50,430 nt of DNA from contig NZ_JACJJL010000026.1 in assembly GCF_016899955.1 (NCBI RefSeq), forward strand, positions 1 to 50,430. Reading direction: 5' to 3'. The position numbers were made by a program, and so were the translations under genes. This document shows, in pieces, positions 31,469 through 41,142 of the stretch. Under the pieces are notes generated by a model. The model did no database searches and had not been told where the DNA came from. It saw only the letters and a program-made list of their open reading frames with translations. The DNA comes from Marseilla massiliensis (GTDB lineage Bacteria > Bacteroidota > Bacteroidia > Bacteroidales > Bacteroidaceae). The stretch's first letter is position 1. Each line of letters begins with the position of its first letter.

Positions 31469-33070
31469 ATGACAACAGAAGATATACTACGGCTCAGAGA
31501 CCTCGGCGAAGTAAGCAAGGTGCAGTTCAAGGAACGCATCTTGGACAAATATGACATAGGCTGCGAACTGGTTGCCATGAGTAACTATCGCGGAGGTCAG
31601 CTTGTGATTGGCATCCATGACAAGACAGGAGAATTTAACCCCTTGTCGTATGCCGAGGTGCAGGAAACGACCAACTTGCTCGGCAATATCGCTTCGGAGA
31701 ATGTCGTTCCAAGCATCTTGCTCGACATTGATACAGCCCAAGTGGAAGGCGGCAGCGTGGTGGTGGCAACCATCAAAGAGGGAAACAATAAGCCTTACCA
31801 CGACAACAAAGGCATTGTCTGGATAAAGAACGGTGCCGACAAGCGCAAGGTGTTCGACAATGCCGAGTTGGCGGAGATGATGTCCGAATGCGGCAGTTTC
31901 GCCCCGGACGAAGCAGTGGTGAAAGATGCTACGCTGGATGACCTGGATGAAGACACCCTCAAGGTTTTCCTGCAAAACCGCTTCTCCATCGTATTGGAGA
32001 AGAAAGGTCTGGTCGGCGACGCTCTCCGTGAAGCTTCTCTTGACGATATCGCCAATGCCATTGCCAAGGGACATGACTTGAACAAGCTGATGCGCAATCT
32101 GCGCTTTATCCGACCGGACGGAGGTCTGACCGTAGCCGCCATGCTGCTGTTCGGCAAATACACCCAGCGTTGGCTACCAGTCATGACGGCCAAATGCATC
32201 AGTTTTGTCGGGAACCATATAGGCGGCAAGCAATTCCGAGACAAAGTGAACGATGCGGATATGGAAGGAAACCTGCTGCATCAGTTTGAAACCATCATGG
32301 CTTTCTTTACCCGGAATCTTAAAAACGTACAGGTAGAGAAAGAATTTAATTCGTTGGGCAAGCTCGAAATCCCTTATAGCAGTTTGGTTGAGTTTGTGGT
32401 CAATGCTCTTGTTCACCGCTCTCTGAACTGGAATGCACCTATCCGTATCTTCATTTTTGACAACCGGGTGGAAATACACAGTCCCGGCATCCTGCCCAAC
32501 GGCTTGCAAGTGGAAGACATTACCAATGGCACCTCCATGCCCCGTAACAATTTCCTTTTCAGCAATGCCATCTATCTTCTGCCTTATACGGGAGCAGGAA
32601 CGGGTATCCAGCGTGCCTTGGAAGATGGGCTGCAAGTAGAGTTCAAGAATGACGAAAGGACACATGAGTTTTTGATTACGATAAAAAGGAATCCTAATTT
32701 AGAGGCGGACTCTGACACTATCCTTAGCAGAAACGAGGCTACCCCTGACACTATTCCCGGCAAAAACGAGACTACCCCTGACACTTTTGATGTGACCCCT
32801 GACACTCGCCCTGGCAAAAATGAGGCTACCCCTGACACTTTTGGTGTGACCCCTGACACTCGCCGGATGAAACTCACTCCCAAGCAAAAGGATGTGGTCA
32901 ATTATTGCAACGTACCTCGTAGTAGTCGTGAAATACTTGAAAGAGCCGGGGTAAGTTATCATAGCAAGAATATCCAAACTTATATTACGGACTTGGTTGA
33001 AGCAGGGTATTTGGAAAGAACAATACCAGAAAGACCTTCCGACATGAACCAAAAATACCGGAAGAAATGA
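31469..33070 (+). CDS. AlbA_2/Schlafen-like ATP-binding protein with repeat linker
   Basis: The 533-residue protein starts with an AlbA_2 (Schlafen-type) domain (about 1-130; VQFKERI, LVAMSNYRGGQLVIGI). A GHKL-like C-terminal region follows (VEFVVNALVHRSL.., GILPNGL, LPYTGAGTGIQRAL, about 310-395), then a repetitive linker (about 413-466, TPDT units) and a winged helix (LTPKQKDVVNYC.. at about 469-533). This is the layout of putative transcription regulators seen beside many defence loci, including BREX. Its stop overlaps the pglZ start (ATGA), so it is coupled to the BREX core. Role here unknown; regulator or accessory effector. Confidence 0.78.
   Translation: MTTEDILRLRDLGEVSKVQFKERILDKYDIGCELVAMSNYRGGQLVIGIHDKTGEFNPLSYAEVQETTNLLGNIASENVVPSILLDIDTAQVEGGSVVVATIKEGNNKPYHDNKGIVWIKNGADKRKVFDNAELAEMMSECGSFAPDEAVVKDATLDDLDEDTLKVFLQNRFSIVLEKKGLVGDALREASLDDIANAIAKGHDLNKLMRNLRFIRPDGGLTVAAMLLFGKYTQRWLPVMTAKCISFVGNHIGGKQFRDKVNDADMEGNLLHQFETIMAFFTRNLKNVQVEKEFNSLGKLEIPYSSLVEFVVNALVHRSLNWNAPIRIFIFDNRVEIHSPGILPNGLQVEDITNGTSMPRNNFLFSNAIYLLPYTGAGTGIQRALEDGLQVEFKNDERTHEFLITIKRNPNLEADSDTILSRNEATPDTIPGKNETTPDTFDVTPDTRPGKNEATPDTFGVTPDTRRMKLTPKQKDVVNYCNVPRSSREILERAGVSYHSKNIQTYITDLVEAGYLERTIPERPSDMNQKYRKK
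32711..32866 (+). repeat. In-frame tandem repeat in the AlbA_2 gene
   Basis: CCTGACACT-type units recur; the clearest are two 54-bp copies at 32759-32812 and 32813-32866 (18 codons each, differing at a few bases), with a partial copy before them. They encode a Thr-Pro-Asp-Thr rich linker. Because the unit is a multiple of three, copy-number change would alter linker length without breaking the frame. Confidence 0.7.
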
Positions 33071-35631
33071 GCGCGATAGACAAAATATACAATTACTTCG
33101 ATAGAGAGCCTGACTTGAAAGTCCTCTTTATCTTTAATGACGAGTTCCTGGCCGACGAGCTTCGCGAGGTGCAGTGGAAGGAAGGCTACCGCTTTGTGGA
33201 CTTCCAGGGGGATTGGTTCACTGTGAAGTACAATCTGGACAACGCCTGGGCCGATGACCGGGTGGTGTTATACTTCCATCAGGAGTCCCCTTTGCAAAAG
33301 AAATCGTTGAGGGAGAATTTTCCGCTGCTCGACGTGCTGACGGCCAATATGGAATACAAAAGCCAAGATTATACCGCCTTTATGCAACAGTACGGATTAC
33401 CCGACACGGACAAGCCGATGATGCGCTTTGTGGAAAGGAACATCATGGCGTTGCAGTCGGAAAGGATGCTGCGCCTGTTCGCCCCCTATTACCAGGACCG
33501 GAGCATCACGACCGACAAGCTGGTCCGAGGATTCATCAGCAGCTACATGGGCGTGCAGCGCATCCTGGAATGGGATGCTATCCTTTTGCGCGTCATCTTG
33601 TTGGGACGGGACGCGGAGCAACAGAAGCGGACGGACTTCTTCGTGAAGCTGCGCAAATGCAAGGATACAGTCGAAGCCTTAGGACGGAAGCTGACAGACA
33701 TTTTCGGCACAACCATCGATGACAATACGGAAGAAAAAGTGGCTGATGTGGTGAAGGTGTTGAAATACAACGCTATCGTGCAGAATCTTGCCCCCGTGGC
33801 AGCGGATAACTATAAGCAATGGCGCATAGACAACACCCTTGCCCTGCAACAGATGAACCGCCTCTTGGAACTGGCACTCAGTCAGGAAAAGACGGCGGAC
33901 GCGCTGTTGGAGGTGATGGACGAACTGGGCGATGCCGTCCGCGATGATGAACTGATACGCTGGTACGGAACGGACGCCAACTACTATTTCGTGCCGCCAC
34001 GCCTCTGCCAGCCCATCGTGGCCGGACTGCTCAAGGATAAGATGGAAACCGAGCCGGAGGCGGTCATCAGACGGATAGAAGACCTGATGCTGAAGCTGAA
34101 CGGACGCGGCATGACGGCAGCGGCCATGGACTATTGCCTGACCGTGGCGCAATACTACCAGAAAGCATTGGCACTCGGCTCGCTCACGCTCAACACGCCC
34201 AACGAATACGTGATGCGCTATCAGGAGGATTATTACGTGTTGGACCAGCTTTACCGGCAGGCCACCGAACAGTATTTCAAGGTGGACCCTTCGTGCGGAT
34301 TGTTCCCCGACATCCAGCAGGCCAAGCACAGTCTTGACCTGCATTACAGCAAGCTCAACAACCGCATGAATCAGGAATGGACTCGCTGCATTCAGGAAAC
34401 CGGAGGCATGGGCGGAGTACACCTGTCTCGTCAGCAAGATTTCTATGAGAAGCGCATCCGGCCCATGCAGAAGAAAGTGGCCGTCATCGTGAGCGACGCC
34501 CTGCGCTACGAGGTGGCGCAAGAACTGATAGGCGAACTGGCCCGGTCCAAGCATGTCGCCACGCTGAAAGCCATGCTGGCCATGCTGCCCACGGAGACCA
34601 AATACGGCAAACCGGCGCTTTTACCCCACCGGGAGCTGAAACTCTATGGACAAGAGGACAGTCAGAATATGTCAGTAGACGACCATATACTGAGCACCAC
34701 CGAAAAACGCTCGGAACACTTGCAAAGATACAAGGACGGAGCCATCTGTGTTCCGTTTGAAACCGTAGCGGAATACAACCAACAGAAGAACCGCGAGATA
34801 TTCAAACATCCGTTGGTGTATATCTTCCACGACACGATAGACAAGGCCGGACACGACGGTACGGCCAAGCAAGTGACGCAGGCATGCCGGGAAGCCATCA
34901 ACGAACTGGCCACGATGATTCCCAAAATCCTCGCAAGCTACAACGTCACGGAAGTGTATGTCACCAGCGACCACGGTTTCCTGTTCAATGACATCGACTT
35001 TGCGGAAAAAGACAAGCACAAGATAGAAGAGGAAACCATTGAGCGCAGCACCCGTTACTATCTGACCCGCTCGGATGCCGAAGCCACGGGGATGGTGAAG
35101 TTTCCGCTCAGTGAAGTGTCGGGTATCTCGAACGGAAGCGATGTGTATGTGGCCGTGCCGCAGGGAACGAATCGCTTGGCGGCACCTTCCGGGGGATATA
35201 TGTTCACGCATGGCGGAGCTTCCATGCAGGAACTAATCATACCTATTATAATATGTCATCAGGAGCGCGATGACAACAAACAGCCTGTGGGGGTGATGGT
35301 GCTCGACCGCAAACTGTCCATCCAGGCATCCCGGCTGCGCTTCAAGCTGTTGCAGACGGAGGCTGTTTCCATGGACATGAAGGAAAGATACATCCGCGTG
35401 GCCTTGTATCACAACGACGAGCCGGTCACACCTGTCAAGGATATCCTGCTGGACAAGACCGACCCGTCGCTGGACAACCGGAAGATTCAGGTGGACCTGA
35501 CCTTGAACCGGAACGTGGACGCCAAGGTACTCCAACTGAAAGTGTTTGACGCAGCGGACGACCTGAATCCGCTCATCAAAGAGAACGTGACGAACAATAC
35601 CTTGATTGAAAACGATTTTGACTTTGAATGA
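33067..35631 (+). CDS. pglZ: PglZ alkaline-phosphatase-like protein, BREX type 1
   Basis: The 854-residue protein is the BREX-1 PglZ. The alkaline-phosphatase-superfamily metal site is visible as VAVIVSDALRYEVAQEL (about 470-486), a VYIFHDTIDKAGHD segment (about 585) and VYVTSDHGFLFND (about 629-641). The N-terminal half is the usual helical region with DELREVQWK near residue 23. PglZ is required in all BREX types. It overlaps the AlbA_2 gene (4 bp) and brxL (4 bp). Length and motifs are intact. Confidence 0.93.
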   Translation: MSAIDKIYNYFDREPDLKVLFIFNDEFLADELREVQWKEGYRFVDFQGDWFTVKYNLDNAWADDRVVLYFHQESPLQKKSLRENFPLLDVLTANMEYKSQDYTAFMQQYGLPDTDKPMMRFVERNIMALQSERMLRLFAPYYQDRSITTDKLVRGFISSYMGVQRILEWDAILLRVILLGRDAEQQKRTDFFVKLRKCKDTVEALGRKLTDIFGTTIDDNTEEKVADVVKVLKYNAIVQNLAPVAADNYKQWRIDNTLALQQMNRLLELALSQEKTADALLEVMDELGDAVRDDELIRWYGTDANYYFVPPRLCQPIVAGLLKDKMETEPEAVIRRIEDLMLKLNGRGMTAAAMDYCLTVAQYYQKALALGSLTLNTPNEYVMRYQEDYYVLDQLYRQATEQYFKVDPSCGLFPDIQQAKHSLDLHYSKLNNRMNQEWTRCIQETGGMGGVHLSRQQDFYEKRIRPMQKKVAVIVSDALRYEVAQELIGELARSKHVATLKAMLAMLPTETKYGKPALLPHRELKLYGQEDSQNMSVDDHILSTTEKRSEHLQRYKDGAICVPFETVAEYNQQKNREIFKHPLVYIFHDTIDKAGHDGTAKQVTQACREAINELATMIPKILASYNVTEVYVTSDHGFLFNDIDFAEKDKHKIEEETIERSTRYYLTRSDAEATGMVKFPLSEVSGISNGSDVYVAVPQGTNRLAAPSGGYMFTHGGASMQELIIPIIICHQERDDNKQPVGVMVLDRKLSIQASRLRFKLLQTEAVSMDMKERYIRVALYHNDEPVTPVKDILLDKTDPSLDNRKIQVDLTLNRNVDAKVLQLKVFDAADDLNPLIKENVTNNTLIENDFDFE

Positions 35632-37721
35632 TGGAACTACAGCAAAAGATATTGGATGCCTTCATCGGCAAGGTGGTGCGGAAGGACCTGGCTTTCCTCG
35701 TGAAAGGCGGACTACCGGTACCCACCTACGTGTTGGAGTATCTGCTGGGACAGTATTGCGCCAGCGATGATGAAGAAATCATCAACGACGGACTGGAGAA
35801 AGTCAAGCAGGTGATACGAAACAATTATGTACACCGGGCGGAGGCGGAAAGCATCAAAGGCGTCATCCGCGAGCATGGCAAGCACAGGGTAATAGACAAA
35901 GTAACCGTCACCCTCAACGAGCGGAGCGACGAGTACAACGCTACCTTTGCCAATCTCGGCCTGTCGGGAGTGCCCATCGGGACGGAGTATGTCCGCAAGA
36001 ATCCCAAACTGCTGTCGGGCAACGGCGTGTGGTGCATTGTCACCATCGGCTATGTGTCAGGCGAAGAGGTCAAGGTACGTTGGGAGATACAGAACCTGAA
36101 ACCCATACAGATTTCCCACATCGACCTGGAAGAATACATCGAGCAACGCCGGAACTTCACCACGGAGGAATGGCTGGACTTCCTGATGCACACGGTCGGC
36201 CTGAACCCGGAGGTGATGAACCGCCGCGAGAAATTCATCACGCTGGCACGGCTGTTGCCTCATGTGGAAAACAATTACAATTTTGTGGAGCTGGGGCCTA
36301 AAGGCACGGGTAAGAGCCACGTGTTCCAGGAACTGTCGCCCTACGGTGTGCTGGTCAGCGGAGGTGATGTAACCTCTGCCCGGCTGTTTGTCAAGATGCA
36401 GGGCAACAAGGAGATATTGGGACTGGTGGGCTACTGGGACGTGGTAGCATGGGACGAATTTGAGCAGCAGAAAGGCCGCAACGTGGATGCCGTGCTGATA
36501 GACACCATGCAGAACTACCTGGCAAACAAGTCGTTCAACCGTGGCAAGGGAACGCATGAAGCCAGCGCATCGATGGTGTTCGTGGGAAACACCAAGCACA
36601 CCGTGCCGTATATGCTGAAAAACTCACACCTGTTTGAGTCCATTCCCACGTCTTTCATCAAAGGAGCCTTCCTCGACCGCATCCACCTGTATAATCCCGG
36701 ATGGGAAATCAGGATTCTGAAGAAGAACAGCTTCTCAACCGGATACGGGCTGATAACGGACTACATAGCCGCCGTGCTGCACGAGTTGCGGAATGACGAC
36801 CGTACATCGGCGTTGAAAGAATATGCGCGGTTTGACGGCTCGCTGTCTGAACGCGACCATCTGGCCATCCGCAAGACTTTCTCCGGATTCAGCAAGTTGC
36901 TCTATCCAGACGGTCGGATGACCGATGAGGAAGCACGGGAAATCATCGACTTTGCCACCGAGGGGCGCAAGCGTGTGAAGGACCAGCTGTATGCCATTGA
37001 CGAGACTTTCAATGCAGAGCCTGCAAAGTTTGTCTACACCTGGTTGCCCACGGGAGAAAGCGTGAAAGTGGAAACGCTGGAAGGCTTGGAGTTTGATTCT
37101 CAAAATGCCACGAGCCAAAATCAAGACAATGCCCATCCGTCTTCGGAGCAAGAGCAAAAGGCAGGCATGGAGGGAACCACATCCGAAACATCATCCTCTA
37201 CCACCAAGGGAAAACGTCCCCGTATTCCTGCTTTGACTTCCAAGGTCATCACCATCCGCGAAAACCAGGGCGGCATCACCTATAAGGGGCTCTTTGGCGA
37301 CTATCTGCGCACGGCCAAGGAAATCAGGCTGACCGACCCGTTTATCCGTCAACCCTACCAGATAGACAACTTGGTAGACTTTATCCAGATGGTGCGTGAC
37401 GTGACATCCGTGCAGGACACCATCAAGATTCACCTAAGTACACAGAACGAGGACGATGAGAAGGTGGCGGAAGTAATAGACAGCTTCAACGACCTGGCCG
37501 ATGAACTGCTGCCCCTGGGCATTGAGTTCACCTACGACTTCAAGGCCGACCACGACCGCATGATACAGACCGACACGGGATGGACCATCACTTTGGGGCG
37601 CGGACTGGACATCTATGAAAAGTTCGGCCGTTTCTCCCTAAGTCGGGCCAACCAGCAGAACCGCCGTTGCAAGGCATTCAATGTGTCCATCAACCATACC
37701 CAAAACGAAACCAATAATTGA
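35628..37721 (+). CDS. brxL: BrxL Lon-like AAA protein, BREX type 1
   Basis: The 697-residue protein is BrxL, which defines BREX type 1. Walker A is GPKGTGKS (about 223-230), followed by VVAWDEFEQQ (about 271) and a FVGNTKHTVPY segment. A glutamine/serine-rich linker (about 490-525) precedes the C-terminal Lon-protease-like domain. BrxL forms ring-shaped DNA-binding ATPases related to MCM and is needed for phage exclusion but not for methylation. It follows pglZ with a 4-bp overlap and precedes the NADAR gene by 6 bp. Confidence 0.92.
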   Translation: MMELQQKILDAFIGKVVRKDLAFLVKGGLPVPTYVLEYLLGQYCASDDEEIINDGLEKVKQVIRNNYVHRAEAESIKGVIREHGKHRVIDKVTVTLNERSDEYNATFANLGLSGVPIGTEYVRKNPKLLSGNGVWCIVTIGYVSGEEVKVRWEIQNLKPIQISHIDLEEYIEQRRNFTTEEWLDFLMHTVGLNPEVMNRREKFITLARLLPHVENNYNFVELGPKGTGKSHVFQELSPYGVLVSGGDVTSARLFVKMQGNKEILGLVGYWDVVAWDEFEQQKGRNVDAVLIDTMQNYLANKSFNRGKGTHEASASMVFVGNTKHTVPYMLKNSHLFESIPTSFIKGAFLDRIHLYNPGWEIRILKKNSFSTGYGLITDYIAAVLHELRNDDRTSALKEYARFDGSLSERDHLAIRKTFSGFSKLLYPDGRMTDEEAREIIDFATEGRKRVKDQLYAIDETFNAEPAKFVYTWLPTGESVKVETLEGLEFDSQNATSQNQDNAHPSSEQEQKAGMEGTTSETSSSTTKGKRPRIPALTSKVITIRENQGGITYKGLFGDYLRTAKEIRLTDPFIRQPYQIDNLVDFIQMVRDVTSVQDTIKIHLSTQNEDDEKVAEVIDSFNDLADELLPLGIEFTYDFKADHDRMIQTDTGWTITLGRGLDIYEKFGRFSLSRANQQNRRCKAFNVSINHTQNETNN

Positions 37722-37727
37722 ACAAAT

Positions 37728-39266
37728 ATGGAATACTTCAGACCCACATATACACCAGAAAGAATCACGAACCTAAGGGCGAATGAGATTTTTGTATTCG
37801 GAAGCAATCTGCAAGGAATGCACGGTGGAGGAGCGGCACGTATGGCATACGAAAAGTTCGGTGCCATCTGGGGCAATGGTGTAGGGTTGCAAGGTCAATG
37901 CTATGCCATACCGACCATGCAAGGTGGCGTGGAAACCATTCGCCCCTATGTGGATGAGTTCATTGCTTTTGCCAAGGAACGCAAGGAACTGACTTTTCTG
38001 GTGACTCCCATTGGTTGCGGAATAGCCGGATTCAAGGCGGAGGACATCGCTCCCTTGTTCAAAGAAGCGATAGTGGAAGAAAACATTGTGTTGCCGGAAT
38101 CGTTTGAGGAGGTAATCATGCAAAGCCGTCCGTTAAGCAAGGCCGCTATTGACGTGTTGGCAAAGCGGATGCAAGCAAAGAATCCCTATTCCGCAGGTAC
38201 GCTTTCTCACGGTATCTGGGAACATCAGCACTATTTTGAACTGTTGTGGGGCAGTTATGACCATTATGATTGGCACGAACACTTTGAAAAGTATGGTCTG
38301 TGCGAAGACTTTGAAAGAGGAGTGGTACTTACTGATGACCTCATGCACCAACCGGTCAATAAAGAATGGGTGTTCGGAATGTATATGTCGGCCGAGTTTC
38401 CACCACAGAAGCTGATGCTGCTGGAACAGTGCCATTATTATAAAGGAGAGCGATTATGTCCTTTTCGTTCACAGATGAAGGGCATGTTGTTTAATTATGA
38501 AAGATGCTGGGTGAAGTTCAATCTATTTCCACAAGACCATCCTCACATAGAAGAGGATTTGGATTATTACAAACATTGCGGACTTGCCGACTTATGCCCG
38601 GATGACGGTGTGCCCATGTCGATGAAAGCCTTGTTGCTTAACCGCTGGCTTTATTGGGGAGGTGATTTCGCGAATTTGGATAGTTTCAGGGAATGGTACC
38701 GCACTTTAGACTATACGAATGTGAATGGAGGATTAAGGAAAGAAGACCTCTATGATATTTCCAATCCGGATTTCTTGTTCTTTTGGGGACATCACGGCAA
38801 TCCGGGTGAAACGACCAAAGCCTGTCTCAGCCAATGGTTCCCTTGCAGGTTTACCGTAAATGGTATCCATTACAACTGTGCGGAACAGTTCATGATGGCA
38901 GAAAAGGCACGAATCATGGGCGATGAAGATACAAGAAAAAGAATCTTGGCATCTACAGATCCGAAAGAGATTAAGGCATTAGGTAGAGAAGTGCGGAATT
39001 TTGACGAATACAAATGGCAAAAGCATCGTATGGAAATTGTCATTACCGGCAATCTGCACAAATTCATGGATAATGAAGAGCTGAAAGTCTTTCTGCTTGG
39101 CACAAGAGATAAGATATTGGTGGAAGCCAGCCCCTACGATACAGTTTGGGGGATTGGCATGAAAGAAGATGACCCAGACTGCAGGAACCCCCGTTTATGG
39201 AAAGGAGAAAACCTGCTTGGGTTCGCATTGATGGATGTGAGAGAAAAACTCAATAAGATAAAATAA
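37728..39266 (+). CDS. Macro-like domain fused to NADAR
   Basis: The 512-residue protein joins two domains linked with ADP-ribose. Residues about 15-130 look like a macro-type fold (FVFGSNLQGMHGGGAARMAY, then VTPIGCGIAGF). Residues about 348-510 are a NADAR domain, with CAEQFMMAEKARIMGD, REVRNFDEYKW and EASPYDTVWGIG. The middle 200 residues are unrecognised. NADAR enzymes can remove ADP-ribose from modified bases and serve as antitoxins to DarT-like toxins. Because a DUF3990 ADP-ribosyltransferase candidate lies in the same operon, this protein could be its counterpart. Seen: the domain motifs. Inferred: the partnership. Confidence 0.78.
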   Translation: MEYFRPTYTPERITNLRANEIFVFGSNLQGMHGGGAARMAYEKFGAIWGNGVGLQGQCYAIPTMQGGVETIRPYVDEFIAFAKERKELTFLVTPIGCGIAGFKAEDIAPLFKEAIVEENIVLPESFEEVIMQSRPLSKAAIDVLAKRMQAKNPYSAGTLSHGIWEHQHYFELLWGSYDHYDWHEHFEKYGLCEDFERGVVLTDDLMHQPVNKEWVFGMYMSAEFPPQKLMLLEQCHYYKGERLCPFRSQMKGMLFNYERCWVKFNLFPQDHPHIEEDLDYYKHCGLADLCPDDGVPMSMKALLLNRWLYWGGDFANLDSFREWYRTLDYTNVNGGLRKEDLYDISNPDFLFFWGHHGNPGETTKACLSQWFPCRFTVNGIHYNCAEQFMMAEKARIMGDEDTRKRILASTDPKEIKALGREVRNFDEYKWQKHRMEIVITGNLHKFMDNEELKVFLLGTRDKILVEASPYDTVWGIGMKEDDPDCRNPRLWKGENLLGFALMDVREKLNKIK

Positions 39267-39278
39267 GTAGCATTCACT

Positions 39279-40005
39279 ATGAAATCATCGGACAAGCATC
39301 AAGCGTTTCGTCTGGCTCACATCTTTGCCATAGACCGTCTACGGATGGGAACGGACGGCCATGGAATCACTACGTTGGTTTGTTTCATGGGTTGTCCGCT
39401 TCGGTGTGCCTACTGTCTGAACGACCGCTGTCATGAGGAAATCTATTCGTATGGCAACAATGGCCTTTCGTTGAAAAAAGAAATCATACAATTGGATGTC
39501 AATGAACTCTATGACCGTGTGAAGGTAGACGACCTTTACTTTCAGGCAACGGGAGGTGGCATCTGTTTTGGGGGCGGCGAGCCGACCCGATACGCCAGTT
39601 TCATAGAGGAATTTCGTCGGATATGCGGTAATGTCTGGAAAATCACATTGGAAACCTCACTTTACTGTCCTGAAGACACCATCCGACAACTCGCACCGAT
39701 AGTAGACCATTGGATAGTGGATATAAAGGACATCAACCATGTCATCTACGAACGATATACCGGGCAACCGAGCTGTATCCGTGACCACTCACTGAGCGTA
39801 CTGCTCCAGACCTGCCGGGTGAAGGATATCACCGTGAAAGTCCCCCTTATTCCTGGTTATATATAATACGGATAAGGATGTGGACTACAGCCTTGATGAA
39901 CTGGAAAGAATGGGGTTTACGAATTTTGAATGTGTACGCTACCTTCAAAGAGAATCAAAATATCACCCTCAAACAAAAGGACTGCAACATGAACGGAAAG
40001 GATAA
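39279..40005 (+). pseudogene. Radical SAM protein, frameshifted near the 3' end
   Basis: The first frame (39279-39866, 195 residues) is a small radical SAM protein. The [4Fe-4S] motif is CPLRCAYC, followed by an FGGGEPT motif and a VDHWIVDIKD strand. At the TA-rich stretch 39858-39868 (GGTTATATATAATACGG) the frame ends in a stop. The following frame continues the protein as NTDKDVDYSLDELERMGFTN, FECVRYLQRESKYHPQTKG and ends at 40003-40005. Loss of one base, or of a four-base ATAT unit, would restore it. Intact, it would have about 240 residues and overlap the next gene by 17 bp, the tight spacing expected here. It resembles activating or anaerobic rSAM enzymes; the substrate is unknown. Confidence 0.72.
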
Positions 40006-41137
40006 ATGCAATTTGCTCAGAGAAATCCGAAAGCGGATAGCCACGCAGTATGGATTGACCTATCAGCCAGCAGAATGCCGCCACGAAGGGGATTGCGCTG
40101 GCACATGCCCCAAATGTGACACTGAACTGCAAGACCTGCAAAGGCAATTAAAGGAGAAAGGTATTGAAAATATTGAACTTGACCGACAGATGAAGGAGAT
40201 GGTTGACACCTTCAATCCGGGCGGTGATACGGACAATGACCTCATTGCCCTACAAGGTGATGTTGCCCCACCCGAATACAATGACAAAATAGAAATTACA
40301 GAAGGTATGCCTGTACCGCTTCCTGAAGGAATGTCCAATTTTCCCGAACCCAAAAAGAAAAGGGCGTTTTTCAAGGAATGTGCTGTTGCCGGCTGGAACT
40401 TCCATCATCCGGAAGACTTTTGGGATGAGCTGTATGAAGGTGCGGAGCTAGTCTTGATTCGCGAGCGCGCCAATAAGCATGACCGCAATGCGGTGGCCGT
40501 GGCATTAGCCGATGATATGGAAGGTGATACGGAAAATTTTGACTTTGATTGCATCATCGGCTATGTACCACGAAAGGAAAACGAAATGGTGGCGAAAATG
40601 ATGGATATGGGATGGGGTGACGCCTTTACTGCGGAACTTACCACTGTCAAGGATAATGGAACTTACGATGAACGCTTACGTATGACCATCTATATTAAAA
40701 GCAAGATAGAAAGTACGGAAAGTTGGTATGTACAAAAGATGGATAACAGTTCCTGCCAAAACCTTTTGGAATTTCTTTATCAAGATGGTATCACACATTT
40801 CCGTTGGGGTGGTTTCCCTCCTTGGGAAAGAGATTTACCCCGAAAAGGTGACAAGGTGGTATTCATTCACCAATGTGGAGCGGATGCTGAACTCTACCTG
40901 ATGCACACAATTGCCATAGGCGAGGATGCCATGCTTTTCTTGGAGAATCCGGAGGAGGAACTGAACATGGTTGATGATTGCGCCCCGTATGTACTGACGT
41001 TGGTCAAAGGGCCGATTATAGTTGACTTGCAGGAACTAAACTTCTTGAGCAACTGTAAAATCGGTTCTTGCCAACCGGAAGAAAAACTGTCTGAAGATTG
41101 TATTGCCAAATTAAAAGATTTATTCTTCAAAAAATAA
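39989..41137 (+). CDS. HIRAN-domain protein
   Basis: From ATG 39989 the protein has 382 residues. An N-terminal cysteine set (CRHEGDCAGTCPKC, about 31-44) suggests a zinc ribbon. Residues about 128-220 form a HIRAN domain (FKECAVAGWNFHH, LVLIRERANKHDRNAVAV, IIGYVPRKENEMVAK), a module that binds DNA ends or single strands in repair enzymes. The C-terminal part has no recognised domain. It overlaps the restored end of the radical SAM gene by 17 bp, which favours this start over an upstream one at 39878. It is followed after 5 bp by the RecD2-like helicase, fitting a DNA repair role. Confidence 0.75.
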   Translation: MNGKDKCNLLREIRKRIATQYGLTYQPAECRHEGDCAGTCPKCDTELQDLQRQLKEKGIENIELDRQMKEMVDTFNPGGDTDNDLIALQGDVAPPEYNDKIEITEGMPVPLPEGMSNFPEPKKKRAFFKECAVAGWNFHHPEDFWDELYEGAELVLIRERANKHDRNAVAVALADDMEGDTENFDFDCIIGYVPRKENEMVAKMMDMGWGDAFTAELTTVKDNGTYDERLRMTIYIKSKIESTESWYVQKMDNSSCQNLLEFLYQDGITHFRWGGFPPWERDLPRKGDKVVFIHQCGADAELYLMHTIAIGEDAMLFLENPEEELNMVDDCAPYVLTLVKGPIIVDLQELNFLSNCKIGSCQPEEKLSEDCIAKLKDLFFKK

Positions 41138-41142
41138 CGCCT

